A stretch of 7,635 bases of DNA from Bacteroidales bacterium UBA1204 (GCA_002310075.1 DBXU01000074.1:29589-37223); one strand, 5' to 3'. Counted from the stretch's first letter, positions 1-6,398 are shown. Program-made: numbers and translations. Notes: generated by a model not told the origin, from the sequence alone.

Positions 1-2
1 CC

Positions 3-506
3 GCCATGATCGGCGTGACCACTGCCGCCGAGGTGGCCACCATTATAGCCCAGCGCAATGCCATCAAGAACGCAAGCGCAGGTGGCGGCTCCGGTTCGGC
101 CTCGCTGAACACGGGCACACGCACAATCACGGGCTACAGCGAAGGCGGCAACACGCCATGGGCGGCTTCGGACGACACCCCCGTCGGCGTAGTCCATGCC
201 AACGAATGGGTGGCACCTGCATGGATGAAGAGAAGGGAACCGCTGCTGTTTGCCAGCCTCGAACGCTACCGCAAGGCTGGCAGCCACGGCCGCAGCGGCT
301 CGATGAGCAGCGGCTTCGCCGCCGGAGGCAACACGGGCTCTGGCGCACTGGCCATCAGCCAGGGAGGCGACCTTCACTCGGCCGTGAAAGTCGCCGTGGT
401 AGACGCCTTCGAGAGCGGCGCCATACGCGTGGTGCTGGTCCGCAAAGACCTTTCGGAACTGGATGCACAAAGTGAGAAATTCACACAAATGACTTCAAGA
501 TCATGA
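3..506 (+). CDS. Phage tail tape measure protein, C-terminal fragment
   Basis: The tape measure protein sets tail length inside the tail tube and helps DNA pass into the cell. Only its last 167 or so residues are in the window. The frame is open to the left edge, so the ATG at position 6 is almost certainly an internal methionine. The fragment begins with a helical Ala-rich stretch, then a Gly/Ser-rich linker. Next comes a GYSEGG...VGVVHANEWVAPAWM segment, the Gly-rich 'aGiVH.nEWV' motif seen near the C-terminus of many tape measure proteins, including those I remember from Bacteroides prophages. A second Gly/Ser-rich stretch leads to a short terminal helix (roughly AVVDAFESGAIRVVLV). The stop codon overlaps the next start as ATGA (503-506), which suggests coupled translation. 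The identity is a family-level inference from this motif and from the position before a hub-like gene. Confidence 0.8.
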   Translation, partial: AMIGVTTAAEVATIIAQRNAIKNASAGGGSGSASLNTGTRTITGYSEGGNTPWAASDDTPVGVVHANEWVAPAWMKRREPLLFASLERYRKAGSHGRSGSMSSGFAAGGNTGSGALAISQGGDLHSAVKVAVVDAFESGAIRVVLVRKDLSELDAQSEKFTQMTSRS

Positions 507-2641
507 ACCTGAAAACAGAAAAAGGACAACTAGACCTGCACCAGGGCTTTTCGCTTAATATGGAGCGAACCAACCCGCTCCTGAGCGACAAAGGCGATGC
601 GTCGGTACCAGCCACGCTGCCTTCGTCATCAAAGAACCTTGCTATCCTTGGCCATCGCGAGCGTATCGACAGGGGAGAGCGTTACCTCAACAAAGTGGAG
701 GCCATCCTGCAGGTTGGACCTGTGCAAAAACGCGGACACCTGGTATTCGACACCGTACACCGCCTCGAAGGCATCGACGCTTCGCTGGCCATCGACAGCA
801 GTGACCTCTATGTGAAGGCCAAAGACAAGACCTTGAAGCAGATCTTTGAAGAAGCCGACACGGAAGGTGTGTCGAAGATGACCTTCGGTAGCGTGGAAGC
901 CGCAATGGATATCATGCAGGACTGCTACGAGGGCGACGACACAAAAGACTTCACAATCTTCCCGGTGGCCATTGCACCGTATGAGCAAGAAATACAGGGA
1001 GTGAAGAATAAGATTTACCAATACAATAACGAGGTTGACTATCTCAACCAGTTGGTATGGGCTGCACGAACCACCCACGAAGGAGATGTGATTATGTATG
1101 TGCCTGAAGGCTACGGCATCGCTCCATTCCTGAAACTTCATCGCCTGCTTCACCGACTTTTCGAGTGCCTGGGCTACACGGTCACTGAAAACTGTTTCGA
1201 TGACACGACAGGCGACAACATTCTGGCCAACCTGGTCATCGTGCATAACTGCTCTGATGCCCTTGTTCGCCCAATTCTGTTGTACAGCGACCTTGTACCG
1301 AGCTGCACCCTCAGCGACTTTCTTTCGTGGCTGCTGGCCAAGTTCCACGCACAACCAGTGGTTGACTCAGAGACCAAGACGGTAAAGATCGTGCTAATGG
1401 AAGACATGCTGGCATCCACACCCGACATGGACCTCTCGGGCAAGGTGGAAGGCGACTTCAAGGTGCAACTCAACCCTTCGAAACGCATCGTGCTTACCCC
1501 AACAAACAGCCTCGAAGGCACGACACCGGCAGCCGATAGTTTCGACAAACTCGTCGAAAAATATGGCGGTTATGTGGAAGCAAACGAGGATCAATGGGTT
1601 GCTCAGACATATAATGACTGCCTTGTGCTTCGCAAAGCCACTGGCCAATTCTACGCCTTTATAAGAGACTTAAGCACCGGCAACCAAGTGAAAGAGCCGC
1701 TTGGAAGCAACCATTTCGTGTATGACCGAGCCAACAGCGACGACACGGAAGCCTTCAGCCAGTCGGATGTGATGCCGCTGATGCTGTGCGGCCTAGTGAA
1801 GCCTATGCAAACCCGTGATGTGGTGCCGTTCATTGGCGAACGCCTGCACTTCCATACATCATATAACGGCAACAAGGAAGACGACAAGCAGGAAATCATC
1901 CTCTGCCAAAAAGCCTTCAGCGCCAATTTCCACTATCTAACCACCGGAACGACTCAGGACTATATCCCACATAAGACCAATTCCGGGACCGACCTTGCAT
2001 TGAACCTGACGAACTACGGATTGTATGATCGCTTTTGGAAAAACTACAACGAGCTCATCCTCAACTACCCCGTTCGTCTGACAGGAAGGGTATTGTACGA
2101 CCTTGGAACATTCCTCGGTATGGACATGTGCCGTCCGAAATTCTTTGCCGGTCAAAACCTGATGCCTGTGTCGGCATCTGCTCCATTGAACGACCGATTC
2201 GGCCTGACTGACGTAGAGATGATCCTGGTGAAAAAGTATGTGGACGGCATCGCCGACACACCCATCACACCTTCGGCAGGAACCGGGCTGAAATGGGTAT
2301 TGAAATTCTCCGGTGGCTCGCCGAACGTTATTATCGAAGACCTTTGGGATAATACGGTGGTGGATTTTGAGAACACACATCCGACCTACGCCGTGGCGTA
2401 CGACGAAATGACGGATTCTTCGATAACCATCTCTGGTTCCAGCGGGTCGCAGTATCTCGGACTTCCGCTATATGAGGGCCAAACTATCGACATAGGGAAC
2501 CACGACGTGGTGGTCACCGTAAACGGATTTGTCATATACAAAGACACATCGCTTCCGCAATCAGGTGAACAAAGAGCCTTCCTTTCAGACTCGCAGACAT
2601 TGTTCAACAGCCACTGCGTCTTTGTCGCAGAACGAGCATAA
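503..2641 (+). CDS. Conserved Bacteroidetes phage tail/baseplate hub-like protein, 712 aa
   Basis: I recognise this as a large protein that follows the tape measure gene in Bacteroidetes prophages, but I know no established name for it. Residues 14-55 read as a beta-rich opening (FSLNMERTNPLLSDKGD, then VPATLP, then a LGHRERI segment). A mixed alpha/beta region follows, with an HRLEGIDASLAIDSSDLYVK segment at about 86-105. The middle (about 165-400) has many aromatic residues and several putative strands, and the C-terminal part (about 590-712) is Ser/Gly/Thr-rich and beta-like. There is no signal peptide, membrane segment or recognisable enzymatic motif. Its place directly after the tape measure protein, where distal tail and hub proteins lie in siphophages, suggests the tail tip or baseplate. 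The ATG at 503 overlaps the preceding stop codon and is the natural start. A tail-associated lysin is an alternative, but I see no catalytic motif for one. Coding is certain; the role is inferred. Confidence 0.7.
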   Translation: MNLKTEKGQLDLHQGFSLNMERTNPLLSDKGDASVPATLPSSSKNLAILGHRERIDRGERYLNKVEAILQVGPVQKRGHLVFDTVHRLEGIDASLAIDSSDLYVKAKDKTLKQIFEEADTEGVSKMTFGSVEAAMDIMQDCYEGDDTKDFTIFPVAIAPYEQEIQGVKNKIYQYNNEVDYLNQLVWAARTTHEGDVIMYVPEGYGIAPFLKLHRLLHRLFECLGYTVTENCFDDTTGDNILANLVIVHNCSDALVRPILLYSDLVPSCTLSDFLSWLLAKFHAQPVVDSETKTVKIVLMEDMLASTPDMDLSGKVEGDFKVQLNPSKRIVLTPTNSLEGTTPAADSFDKLVEKYGGYVEANEDQWVAQTYNDCLVLRKATGQFYAFIRDLSTGNQVKEPLGSNHFVYDRANSDDTEAFSQSDVMPLMLCGLVKPMQTRDVVPFIGERLHFHTSYNGNKEDDKQEIILCQKAFSANFHYLTTGTTQDYIPHKTNSGTDLALNLTNYGLYDRFWKNYNELILNYPVRLTGRVLYDLGTFLGMDMCRPKFFAGQNLMPVSASAPLNDRFGLTDVEMILVKKYVDGIADTPITPSAGTGLKWVLKFSGGSPNVIIEDLWDNTVVDFENTHPTYAVAYDEMTDSSITISGSSGSQYLGLPLYEGQTIDIGNHDVVVTVNGFVIYKDTSLPQSGEQRAFLSDSQTLFNSHCVFVAERA

Positions 2642-2668
2642 ATTGTCACTACCACCGCAAAAACCACA

Positions 2669-2686
2669 TATACCTTTGCAACCATC
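2669..2686 (+). promoter_or_regulatory. Possible Bacteroidetes-type promoter in the 45-base gap
   Basis: The gap 2642-2686 is the widest within the tail gene run. It contains TACCTTTG at 2671-2678, a perfect match to the Bacteroides -7 element TAnnTTTG. The nearest upstream TTG is at 2643-2645, 25 bases before it, which is longer than the usual spacing of about 19-21. An initiation site from this element would fall almost at the ATG at 2687, leaving a very short leader. It may be an internal promoter for the distal tail genes, or chance. Confidence 0.2.
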
Positions 2687-4159
2687 ATGAGTGTAATCAT
2701 ATCACAGACACAGCGACCAACGCTGCACGCCATGTACGCCAAAAACACCGTGCCGCATCTGTTGATTGAAGCGACAGAGAATATCACTGTGCAACTCCTA
2801 TACTGGCCATACGACGATCGTGACAACGCCCAATGGAACGATGCCGACATCGTCTTCACCGGAAGTTACTCTCCTGACTTCAACGGAGAGATTGATATCG
2901 ACTTCGGTGAACTTTATGGCGCCTACCTCAGCACCGTGATCCCGACCAACGACAGCACCGAACTGGACCAATCGCCAGGTGCCGGATACTTTCATCTGTT
3001 AATTAGCGGAAGCGATTCGGGCGCGATCAACACGAATAGCCTCAGATGGTATGTCGCAAACGCCAAGCTGAAGTCGTCGCAATCGTTCCAGTCGTGGAGC
3101 ATGGCCAACTTCCTCACCAACCAACCGATTGAGAAGGTGACGAACTACGAGTCACCCGAATGGCTTACCTGGATTGACTACGGATCGGGATGCGACCTGA
3201 TTGCCAGGTTCTATCGGAAAAACGGCGAATCGATTGAAACCACGGTGAGAAGCGCAACGGATGCGGGCGTGTTCAGTGCCAACGTGCGATACAGCCGACT
3301 CATTCAAATGGCCAATGTGACATCGCCAAGCCAGCTGCAGGGCTTCTACGACCTTATCCTCGTCAACAGCAAGCAACAGGAAGTGGCTTGCCAAAGATAC
3401 ATCTATGAAGAACGGACAGGAATGGAGAAATACTTCCTCTTCGTAAACGCTCTTGGCGGCATCGACACACTGATATGCCAGGGGGAGAATGTGCTGCAGC
3501 CAAACACGGCACACAACATCGGGCGATTTGCAGACCATTACCGAGCTTTGGACGACACCGACGACAAACGCCGCTGGAACCAAAACACCGGAATGGTGCC
3601 GACGCAGTATCGTAACTGGATATATGAGTTGCTTACCAACAAGCAAGGTGCACAGAAATATGACCCCGCTGCGCTGGACTACTATTCCATCGTGGTCGAC
3701 CAGTCAGACGTCAGCATGAGCGACCACGGGCAGCTTTCGCAAGCCTCGTTTGGCTACATTCTTGACGAGACCGTCAACGTAATGTCAGACACCGAGCGAG
3801 CTGTCGACCGGATGCTTCACCAAAGCGTCGCCGAACAGGCTGAAGCCTTCGATGACGTAAGAGCCAAACAAACGGCCGTGATGCAGGATGACGGACATGG
3901 TGGATTTGAGACCAACGAACTTATAATTCCTGCCTCAACGATCTATGTGAATGACAACCGTACATTGAAAAGCGTTGGAGAGCCTCCTGTCTATTACTTC
4001 CTCAACGGCAGCCAAACGGCAGCGGGAAGTTTTTCGCCAGGAAGCGAAGACAATCCTACCGTCATAAACAAGCAAGCCAACGACTCGATCAGCTTCGCGA
4101 CTCAAAATGAGAACATCGAATTGCTGGAAATCAAGTATTATCCAACTCAAACTACATAA
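2687..4159 (+). CDS. Phage tail/baseplate or fibre-base protein, 490 aa, beta-rich
   Basis: I do not know a named family for this protein, although it looks like one found after the hub gene in Bacteroidetes prophages. The N-terminal half (about 1-210) alternates short hydrophobic and polar stretches with many aromatic residues (TVQLLYWPYD at 34-43, LRWYVANAKLK at 119-129), typical of beta-sandwich virion domains. A hydrophobic segment at about 247-267 (EKYFLFVNALGGIDTLICQ) is too polar at its ends to be a membrane span. Residues 285-320 are charged and Asn/Gln-rich. A short helical stretch at about 370-400 leads to a Gly/Ser/Asn-rich C-terminal domain with a Pro pair at 433-434. There is no signal peptide or catalytic motif. 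The ATG at 2687 is the only reasonable start, and the next gene begins 3 bases after the stop. Its place between the hub-like and fibre-like genes suggests a baseplate or fibre-attachment protein. Confidence 0.65.
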   Translation: MSVIISQTQRPTLHAMYAKNTVPHLLIEATENITVQLLYWPYDDRDNAQWNDADIVFTGSYSPDFNGEIDIDFGELYGAYLSTVIPTNDSTELDQSPGAGYFHLLISGSDSGAINTNSLRWYVANAKLKSSQSFQSWSMANFLTNQPIEKVTNYESPEWLTWIDYGSGCDLIARFYRKNGESIETTVRSATDAGVFSANVRYSRLIQMANVTSPSQLQGFYDLILVNSKQQEVACQRYIYEERTGMEKYFLFVNALGGIDTLICQGENVLQPNTAHNIGRFADHYRALDDTDDKRRWNQNTGMVPTQYRNWIYELLTNKQGAQKYDPAALDYYSIVVDQSDVSMSDHGQLSQASFGYILDETVNVMSDTERAVDRMLHQSVAEQAEAFDDVRAKQTAVMQDDGHGGFETNELIIPASTIYVNDNRTLKSVGEPPVYYFLNGSQTAAGSFSPGSEDNPTVINKQANDSISFATQNENIELLEIKYYPTQTT

Positions 4160-4162
4160 GAC

Positions 4163-4459
4163 ATGGCAAGATTCCTTAAAGTGGTTGATTGGTACGTTCA
4201 CCTGGCAATGATAGTCTCTATCGGACTAGGCATTGCGGCTTTCTGCATTCCTCCTACAGCCGTGATCGACAGGAGTGTCCTAGCGTTCATAGCCGAGATA
4301 ACCGGAGCTGCAGCATTGCTAACCTTCCTGACAAAACTGCCGGAATACATCGAGAAAGGCGCCACCGCCCGCTTCCAGCGAGGCAACACGTCAATTGAAG
4401 TTGGCGGCAAAAAGAAAAACGCACCTTATAGAGAAGAAACTGAAGAAACAATAGACTAA
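4163..4459 (+). CDS. Small two-helix membrane protein, probable holin
   Basis: This 98-residue protein has two predicted membrane segments, at about 12-30 (VHLAMIVSIGLGIAAFCIP) and 39-58 (VLAFIAEITGAAALLTFLTK), joined by a short loop with a Pro-Pro pair and an Asp-Arg pair. The C-terminal tail, from about residue 60, is hydrophilic and highly charged (GGKKK at 81-85, then EETEETID at the end). Small size, two close helices and a charged tail are the usual look of phage holins, which open the inner membrane at the end of infection so that endolysin can reach the cell wall. The ATG at 4163 lies 3 bases after the previous stop. No endolysin or spanin gene is visible in the window, so the lysis role is inferred from topology and from the position among late genes. 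A membrane anchor unrelated to lysis remains possible. Confidence 0.6.
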   Translation: MARFLKVVDWYVHLAMIVSIGLGIAAFCIPPTAVIDRSVLAFIAEITGAAALLTFLTKLPEYIEKGATARFQRGNTSIEVGGKKKNAPYREETEETID

Positions 4460-4470
4460 AACTTACTATC

Positions 4471-4764
4471 ATGAATTCATCGAACAAAGTCGAAAAACTG
4501 AACATCGAAAACGGCAATACGATCCGTTTCGAAGCAAGGTCGGCCAACGCCAGAATCCACCTCGAAGGAAGTGGAGATATCGTGGCCGAAGTGAGCGTAG
4601 ACGGCAAGCACTACGCTCAGATCCCCCATGAAGTGGCATTCAAAGACGGAGTTTGCATCTTCCCATTTGCATGCTATATCGGTGACAAAATCCGTATTTC
4701 TGCCACCAGCATCACTGCAGCTATGATCAATTTCAACAATGTTAAACTATTAGAAAGGAACTAA
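4471..4764 (+). CDS. Small beta-rich protein of the fibre region, unknown function
   Basis: This 97-residue protein belongs to no family I can name. After a short polar N-terminus (MNSSNKVEKL) it alternates regularly between hydrophobic and polar residues: TIRFEAR at 17-23, ARIHLEG at 27-33, DIVAEVSVDGKHYAQI at 36-51, then a VCIFPFACYIGDKIRI stretch and a final AAMINFNNVKLLE strand. This fits a compact beta sandwich or jelly roll. It has no signal peptide or membrane helix and no cluster of catalytic residues. It starts 11 bases after the holin-like gene and ends 2 bases before the modular fibre gene. That close pairing suggests a fibre-associated decoration or adaptor protein, or a small carbohydrate-binding module. 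Coding is supported by the tight gene spacing and even composition; the role is inference. Confidence 0.6.
   Translation: MNSSNKVEKLNIENGNTIRFEARSANARIHLEGSGDIVAEVSVDGKHYAQIPHEVAFKDGVCIFPFACYIGDKIRISATSITAAMINFNNVKLLERN
4754..4760 (+). promoter_or_regulatory. Ribosome binding site-like sequence before the fibre gene
   Basis: AAAGGAA at 4754-4760, inside the last codons of the 97-residue gene, contains AGGA ending 7 bases before the ATG at 4767. It supports that start. The other starts in this run have no comparable purine-rich site, which is normal for Bacteroidetes, so this gene may be translated more strongly than its neighbours. Confidence 0.4.
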
Positions 4765-4766
4765 AG

Positions 4767-6251
4767 ATGGAAGGAATCAACGCAAGATTGAACGAGCAAG
4801 GTGGGTCCGGCGGTGGAGGAGGCGGCGGCGGTGAAGCCGCGAAACTCGCCGTATTGATCACCTATTCAGAACTGTTGGCACTCGCTAACGGCGGCCAACT
4901 TACACCTGGCACCTGGTACCGAATCACGGACTACCAATGCACCACCACTCAGGACGGCACCCAAAGCGCCGGACACGCATTCGATATCATCGTTCGTGCC
5001 GACGACGCCAGCCGCCTCAACGAAAACGCCTTCGCGGCCCATCACGAGGGCGACACCTATTTCCAGGACTGCGATCTCGAAGCATGGGTGCTGAAGTATT
5101 GCGTCACAAACGACACCAACCGCTTCGCATGGGCCGATGCCGAAAACGGCAAAGGCGTTGTCTTCTACATGAAAGACGAGTGGTCCAACGAATGCGGCTA
5201 TGACTTCAAGAACATCCTCTTCGCCAACAGCGGGGTATCGCCCAGTCCAGATCCAGGTCCAGAACCAGAACCGGGTCCAAAAGGAGCAACTCGTGACGGC
5301 GAAGTGGGTTACTGCTACACCTTCACTTGGGTGACCGAAGATGGAGTGATCCAAGACGCATCGATCGTTTGCCAAACGATGGACAATGGAGAAGGAATGT
5401 ATAGGGGAGTGACCGGAAACGTTATCAAGGAATGCTATATGCCTGTAGCCTACGAAGGCGGTGGCGGTGACGATCCTGGCACGGAAGAGATGTCATCAAT
5501 CAACACAAGAGGCGCAAAGGGCGTTTCCATGATGAAAGGTTCGAAATCGTTGGCCAAAAACAGGGATGGTGAATCAGGCTCTTTGAAGCTTTACCTGCCT
5601 TTCAACATGTTCATCAACACCTTTGAGGATGCTGGTGGAGAGTATTGTTTTGGCTGCGTTTCCAATGAAATTGGAGCGAACAGCTATATGATCAAATTCG
5701 GAACGTGGTGCTCCATGATGTCGTTTGGGAACAACAACAGGGGTCTGTCGTTTGGGAACGAAAATGGCGGTATGTCGTTTGGGAACTACAACGAATCAAT
5801 GACGTTTGGGAACGAAAATTCCGATATGACGTTTGGGAACTACAATGGCAATATGACGTTTGGGAACGAAAACTACGACATGACGTTTGGGAACGGATGT
5901 GGTATGATGTCGTTTGGGAACGTAAATAACAGTATGTCGTTTGGGAACAGAAATTTTGGTCTGTCGTTTGGGAACTTCAATTTCAATCTGTCGTTTGGGA
6001 ACAACAACAGGGGTCTGTCGTTTGGGAACAACATCCGCTACGTCACCGTGTTTGATGGAGCAGGCAACTGCGATGTAACTGGCACTGATTCAGGATACGT
6101 GCAATATGCACAAATCCTCAACAGCGTTGGAAGCAACGGCCACGTGACCATCAACTTCGCGAAAGACCAGCTGTACACCCAAGTGGCCGGACTCAACAAC
6201 AGTGGGAATTTGGTGATCTGGAATCCTGCCGGAAACTCATCGCCTTCGTAA
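4767..6251 (+). CDS. Modular tail fibre/adhesin-like protein with 9-residue S/T-F-G-N repeats
   Basis: This 494-residue protein is probably the phage receptor-binding protein or a related adhesin. Its parts in order are a short polar N-terminus (1-11), a Gly-rich linker (12-22), and a folded domain at about 27-152 (TPGTWYRITDY at 46-56, FDIIVRADD at 72-80, EGDTYF at 94-99, FAWADAENGKG at 120-130). A Pro/Glu/Gly linker (158-173), a second beta-like segment with a WVTEDGVIQDASI stretch (188-200), and a Gly/Lys/Ser-rich linker (about 230-272) follow. The repeat solenoid covers about 301-421, and a C-terminal cap (about 422-494) contains YVTVFDGAGN and ends in VIWNPAGNSSPS. I recall Bacteroides prophage proteins with a similar first domain and NTFGN-type 9-residue repeats, from memory only. 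It has no signal peptide or enzymatic motif. It is the last gene before an intrinsic terminator, and its start at 4767 has a good ribosome binding site and follows the previous stop by 2 bases. A structural spike without receptor-binding activity is the main alternative. Confidence 0.75.
   Translation: MEGINARLNEQGGSGGGGGGGGEAAKLAVLITYSELLALANGGQLTPGTWYRITDYQCTTTQDGTQSAGHAFDIIVRADDASRLNENAFAAHHEGDTYFQDCDLEAWVLKYCVTNDTNRFAWADAENGKGVVFYMKDEWSNECGYDFKNILFANSGVSPSPDPGPEPEPGPKGATRDGEVGYCYTFTWVTEDGVIQDASIVCQTMDNGEGMYRGVTGNVIKECYMPVAYEGGGGDDPGTEEMSSINTRGAKGVSMMKGSKSLAKNRDGESGSLKLYLPFNMFINTFEDAGGEYCFGCVSNEIGANSYMIKFGTWCSMMSFGNNNRGLSFGNENGGMSFGNYNESMTFGNENSDMTFGNYNGNMTFGNENYDMTFGNGCGMMSFGNVNNSMSFGNRNFGLSFGNFNFNLSFGNNNRGLSFGNNIRYVTVFDGAGNCDVTGTDSGYVQYAQILNSVGSNGHVTINFAKDQLYTQVAGLNNSGNLVIWNPAGNSSPS
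4800..4832 (+). repeat. GGN triplet run encoding a poly-Gly linker
   Basis: A run of GGN codons interrupted by one Ser codon encodes residues 12-22 of the fibre-like protein, ending in eight consecutive glycines. It gives a flexible joint between the short N-terminal anchor and the first folded domain. Expansion or loss of units would stay in frame, so it could change linker length but not switch the gene off. Confidence 0.75.
5239..5283 (+). repeat. Short CCAGNN-type repeat encoding a Pro/Glu/Asp/Gly linker
   Basis: Imperfect CCAGNN triplet pairs encode SPSPDPGPEPEPGP, residues 158-171 of the fibre-like protein. The proline alternation predicts an extended, stiff linker. It separates the first folded domain from the following beta-like segment, which I remember as contiguous in related Bacteroides proteins. 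It therefore looks like a low-complexity insertion at a domain boundary. Confidence 0.6.
5719..5759 (+). repeat. 41-base direct repeat, left copy
   Basis: This stretch covers all of unit 1 (SFGNNNRGL) and the core of unit 2. It is identical base for base to 5989-6029. The two copies are exactly 270 bases apart, or ten repeat units, so recombination between them would delete ten units and keep the reading frame. Confidence 0.9.
5989..6029 (+). repeat. 41-base direct repeat, right copy
   Basis: Identical to 5719-5759, this copy covers unit 11 (SFGNNNRGL) and the core of the partial unit 12. It is the longest exact repeat I could find in the window. It marks the right boundary of the array before the C-terminal cap. 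Confidence 0.9.
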
Positions 6252-6258
6252 GTCGAAA

Positions 6259-6297
6259 TTTGCCTATTCTTGCACTATATATGCAAGATTAGGCAAA
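6259..6297. repeat. 16-base inverted repeat just after the fibre gene
   Basis: TTTGCCTATTCTTGCA (6259-6274) and TGCAAGATTAGGCAAA (6282-6297) are inverted copies with one mismatch, separated by CTATATA. The stem starts 8 bases after the fibre stop codon. No T-run follows on either strand, so it is not a classical intrinsic terminator. It could be an RNA-stabilising 3' hairpin, part of a terminator pair with the next hairpin, or a recombinase or regulator binding site near the integrase gene. Confidence 0.6.
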
Positions 6298-6326
6298 CAA
6301 TCGACTGGAATAGTCTATTGAAAACG

Positions 6327-6369
6327 ATACGCAACGACCTGAAACAACGGTTGTTGCGTATTTGTTTTT
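6327..6369 (+). terminator. Intrinsic terminator of the tail gene run
   Basis: ATACGCAACGACC (6327-6339) pairs with GGTTGTTGCGTAT (6349-6361) through 13 positions with one G-U pair, around a 9-base loop. TTTGTTTTT follows at the right edge of the stem. This is a good rho-independent terminator for the plus strand, ending the tail transcript about 75 bases after the fibre gene. On the minus strand the stem is followed by CGTTTT, so it may also stop transcripts coming from the integrase. Confidence 0.8.
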
Positions 6370-6386
6370 GATGACTTCTGAAGTAA

Positions 6387-6398
6387 TTGTTCCCAAAC
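6387..6398 (-). repeat. Inverted 12-base copy of the fibre repeat core
   Basis: TTGTTCCCAAAC on the plus strand is the exact reverse complement of GTTTGGGAACAA, the core of fibre repeat units 1, 11 and 12. Read on the minus strand, the surrounding codons would give KFGNNYF, but a TAG two codons upstream prevents a longer frame. It may be a decayed, inverted repeat fragment or chance. An 11-base palindrome, ACTTCTGAAGT, lies just to its left at 6374-6384. Confidence 0.4.

Larger units (their letters stand above)
5667..6029 (+). repeat. In-frame tandem repeat of 27 bases (9 residues), core S/T-F-G-N
   Basis: Eleven full units begin at 5721 and repeat every 27 bases to 6017, followed by the first four codons of a twelfth (6018-6029). 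Two degenerate units precede them: EIGANSYMI at 5667-5693 and KFGTWCSMM at 5694-5720. The unit is S/T-F-G-N-x-N-x-x-M/L. The DNA consensus TGWCGTTTGGGAAC, counting the TG of the preceding codon, is unchanged in all 12 strict copies. Position 6 is Asn in ten full units and Cys in unit 7. Positions 5, 7 and 8 vary widely (N, E, Y, G, V, R and F at position 5). Units 2-6 alternate Glu and Tyr at position 5, suggesting past duplication of two-unit (54-base) blocks. Units 4-7 have Thr at position 1 and the others Ser. The periodicity fits a beta-solenoid with one turn per one or two units. Confidence 0.9.

Noticed and set aside
629..1354. A 241-codon open frame on the minus strand opposite the hub-like gene
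   Set aside because: It lies wholly within a well-supported gene of the opposite strand, and its protein shows no recognisable pattern. Similar antisense frames occur throughout this region, as expected from the codon composition.
4866..5375. A 169-codon minus-strand open frame opposite the fibre gene
   Set aside because: It is a shadow of the fibre gene. The Trp/Phe-rich part is simply the reverse complement of the Pro/Glu/Gly linker codons.
5705..5929. A repeat-bearing open frame (VWER/VWEL pattern) in another plus-strand frame
   Set aside because: It arises from reading the 27-base repeats out of frame. It has no start signal of its own and lies entirely inside the fibre gene.
5719..6029. 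The 27-base periodic array as a CRISPR array
   Set aside because: The conserved part is only about 14 bases and the variable part about 13. Every unit stays in frame with a long open gene, and no cas gene is present. It is a protein-coding tandem repeat.
5667..6251. A diversity-generating retroelement variable region
   Set aside because: There is no reverse transcriptase and no template repeat of useful length in the window. Changes between units are not limited to adenine positions (for example AAC versus GAA in codon 5). The inverted 12-base match is too short to be a template.
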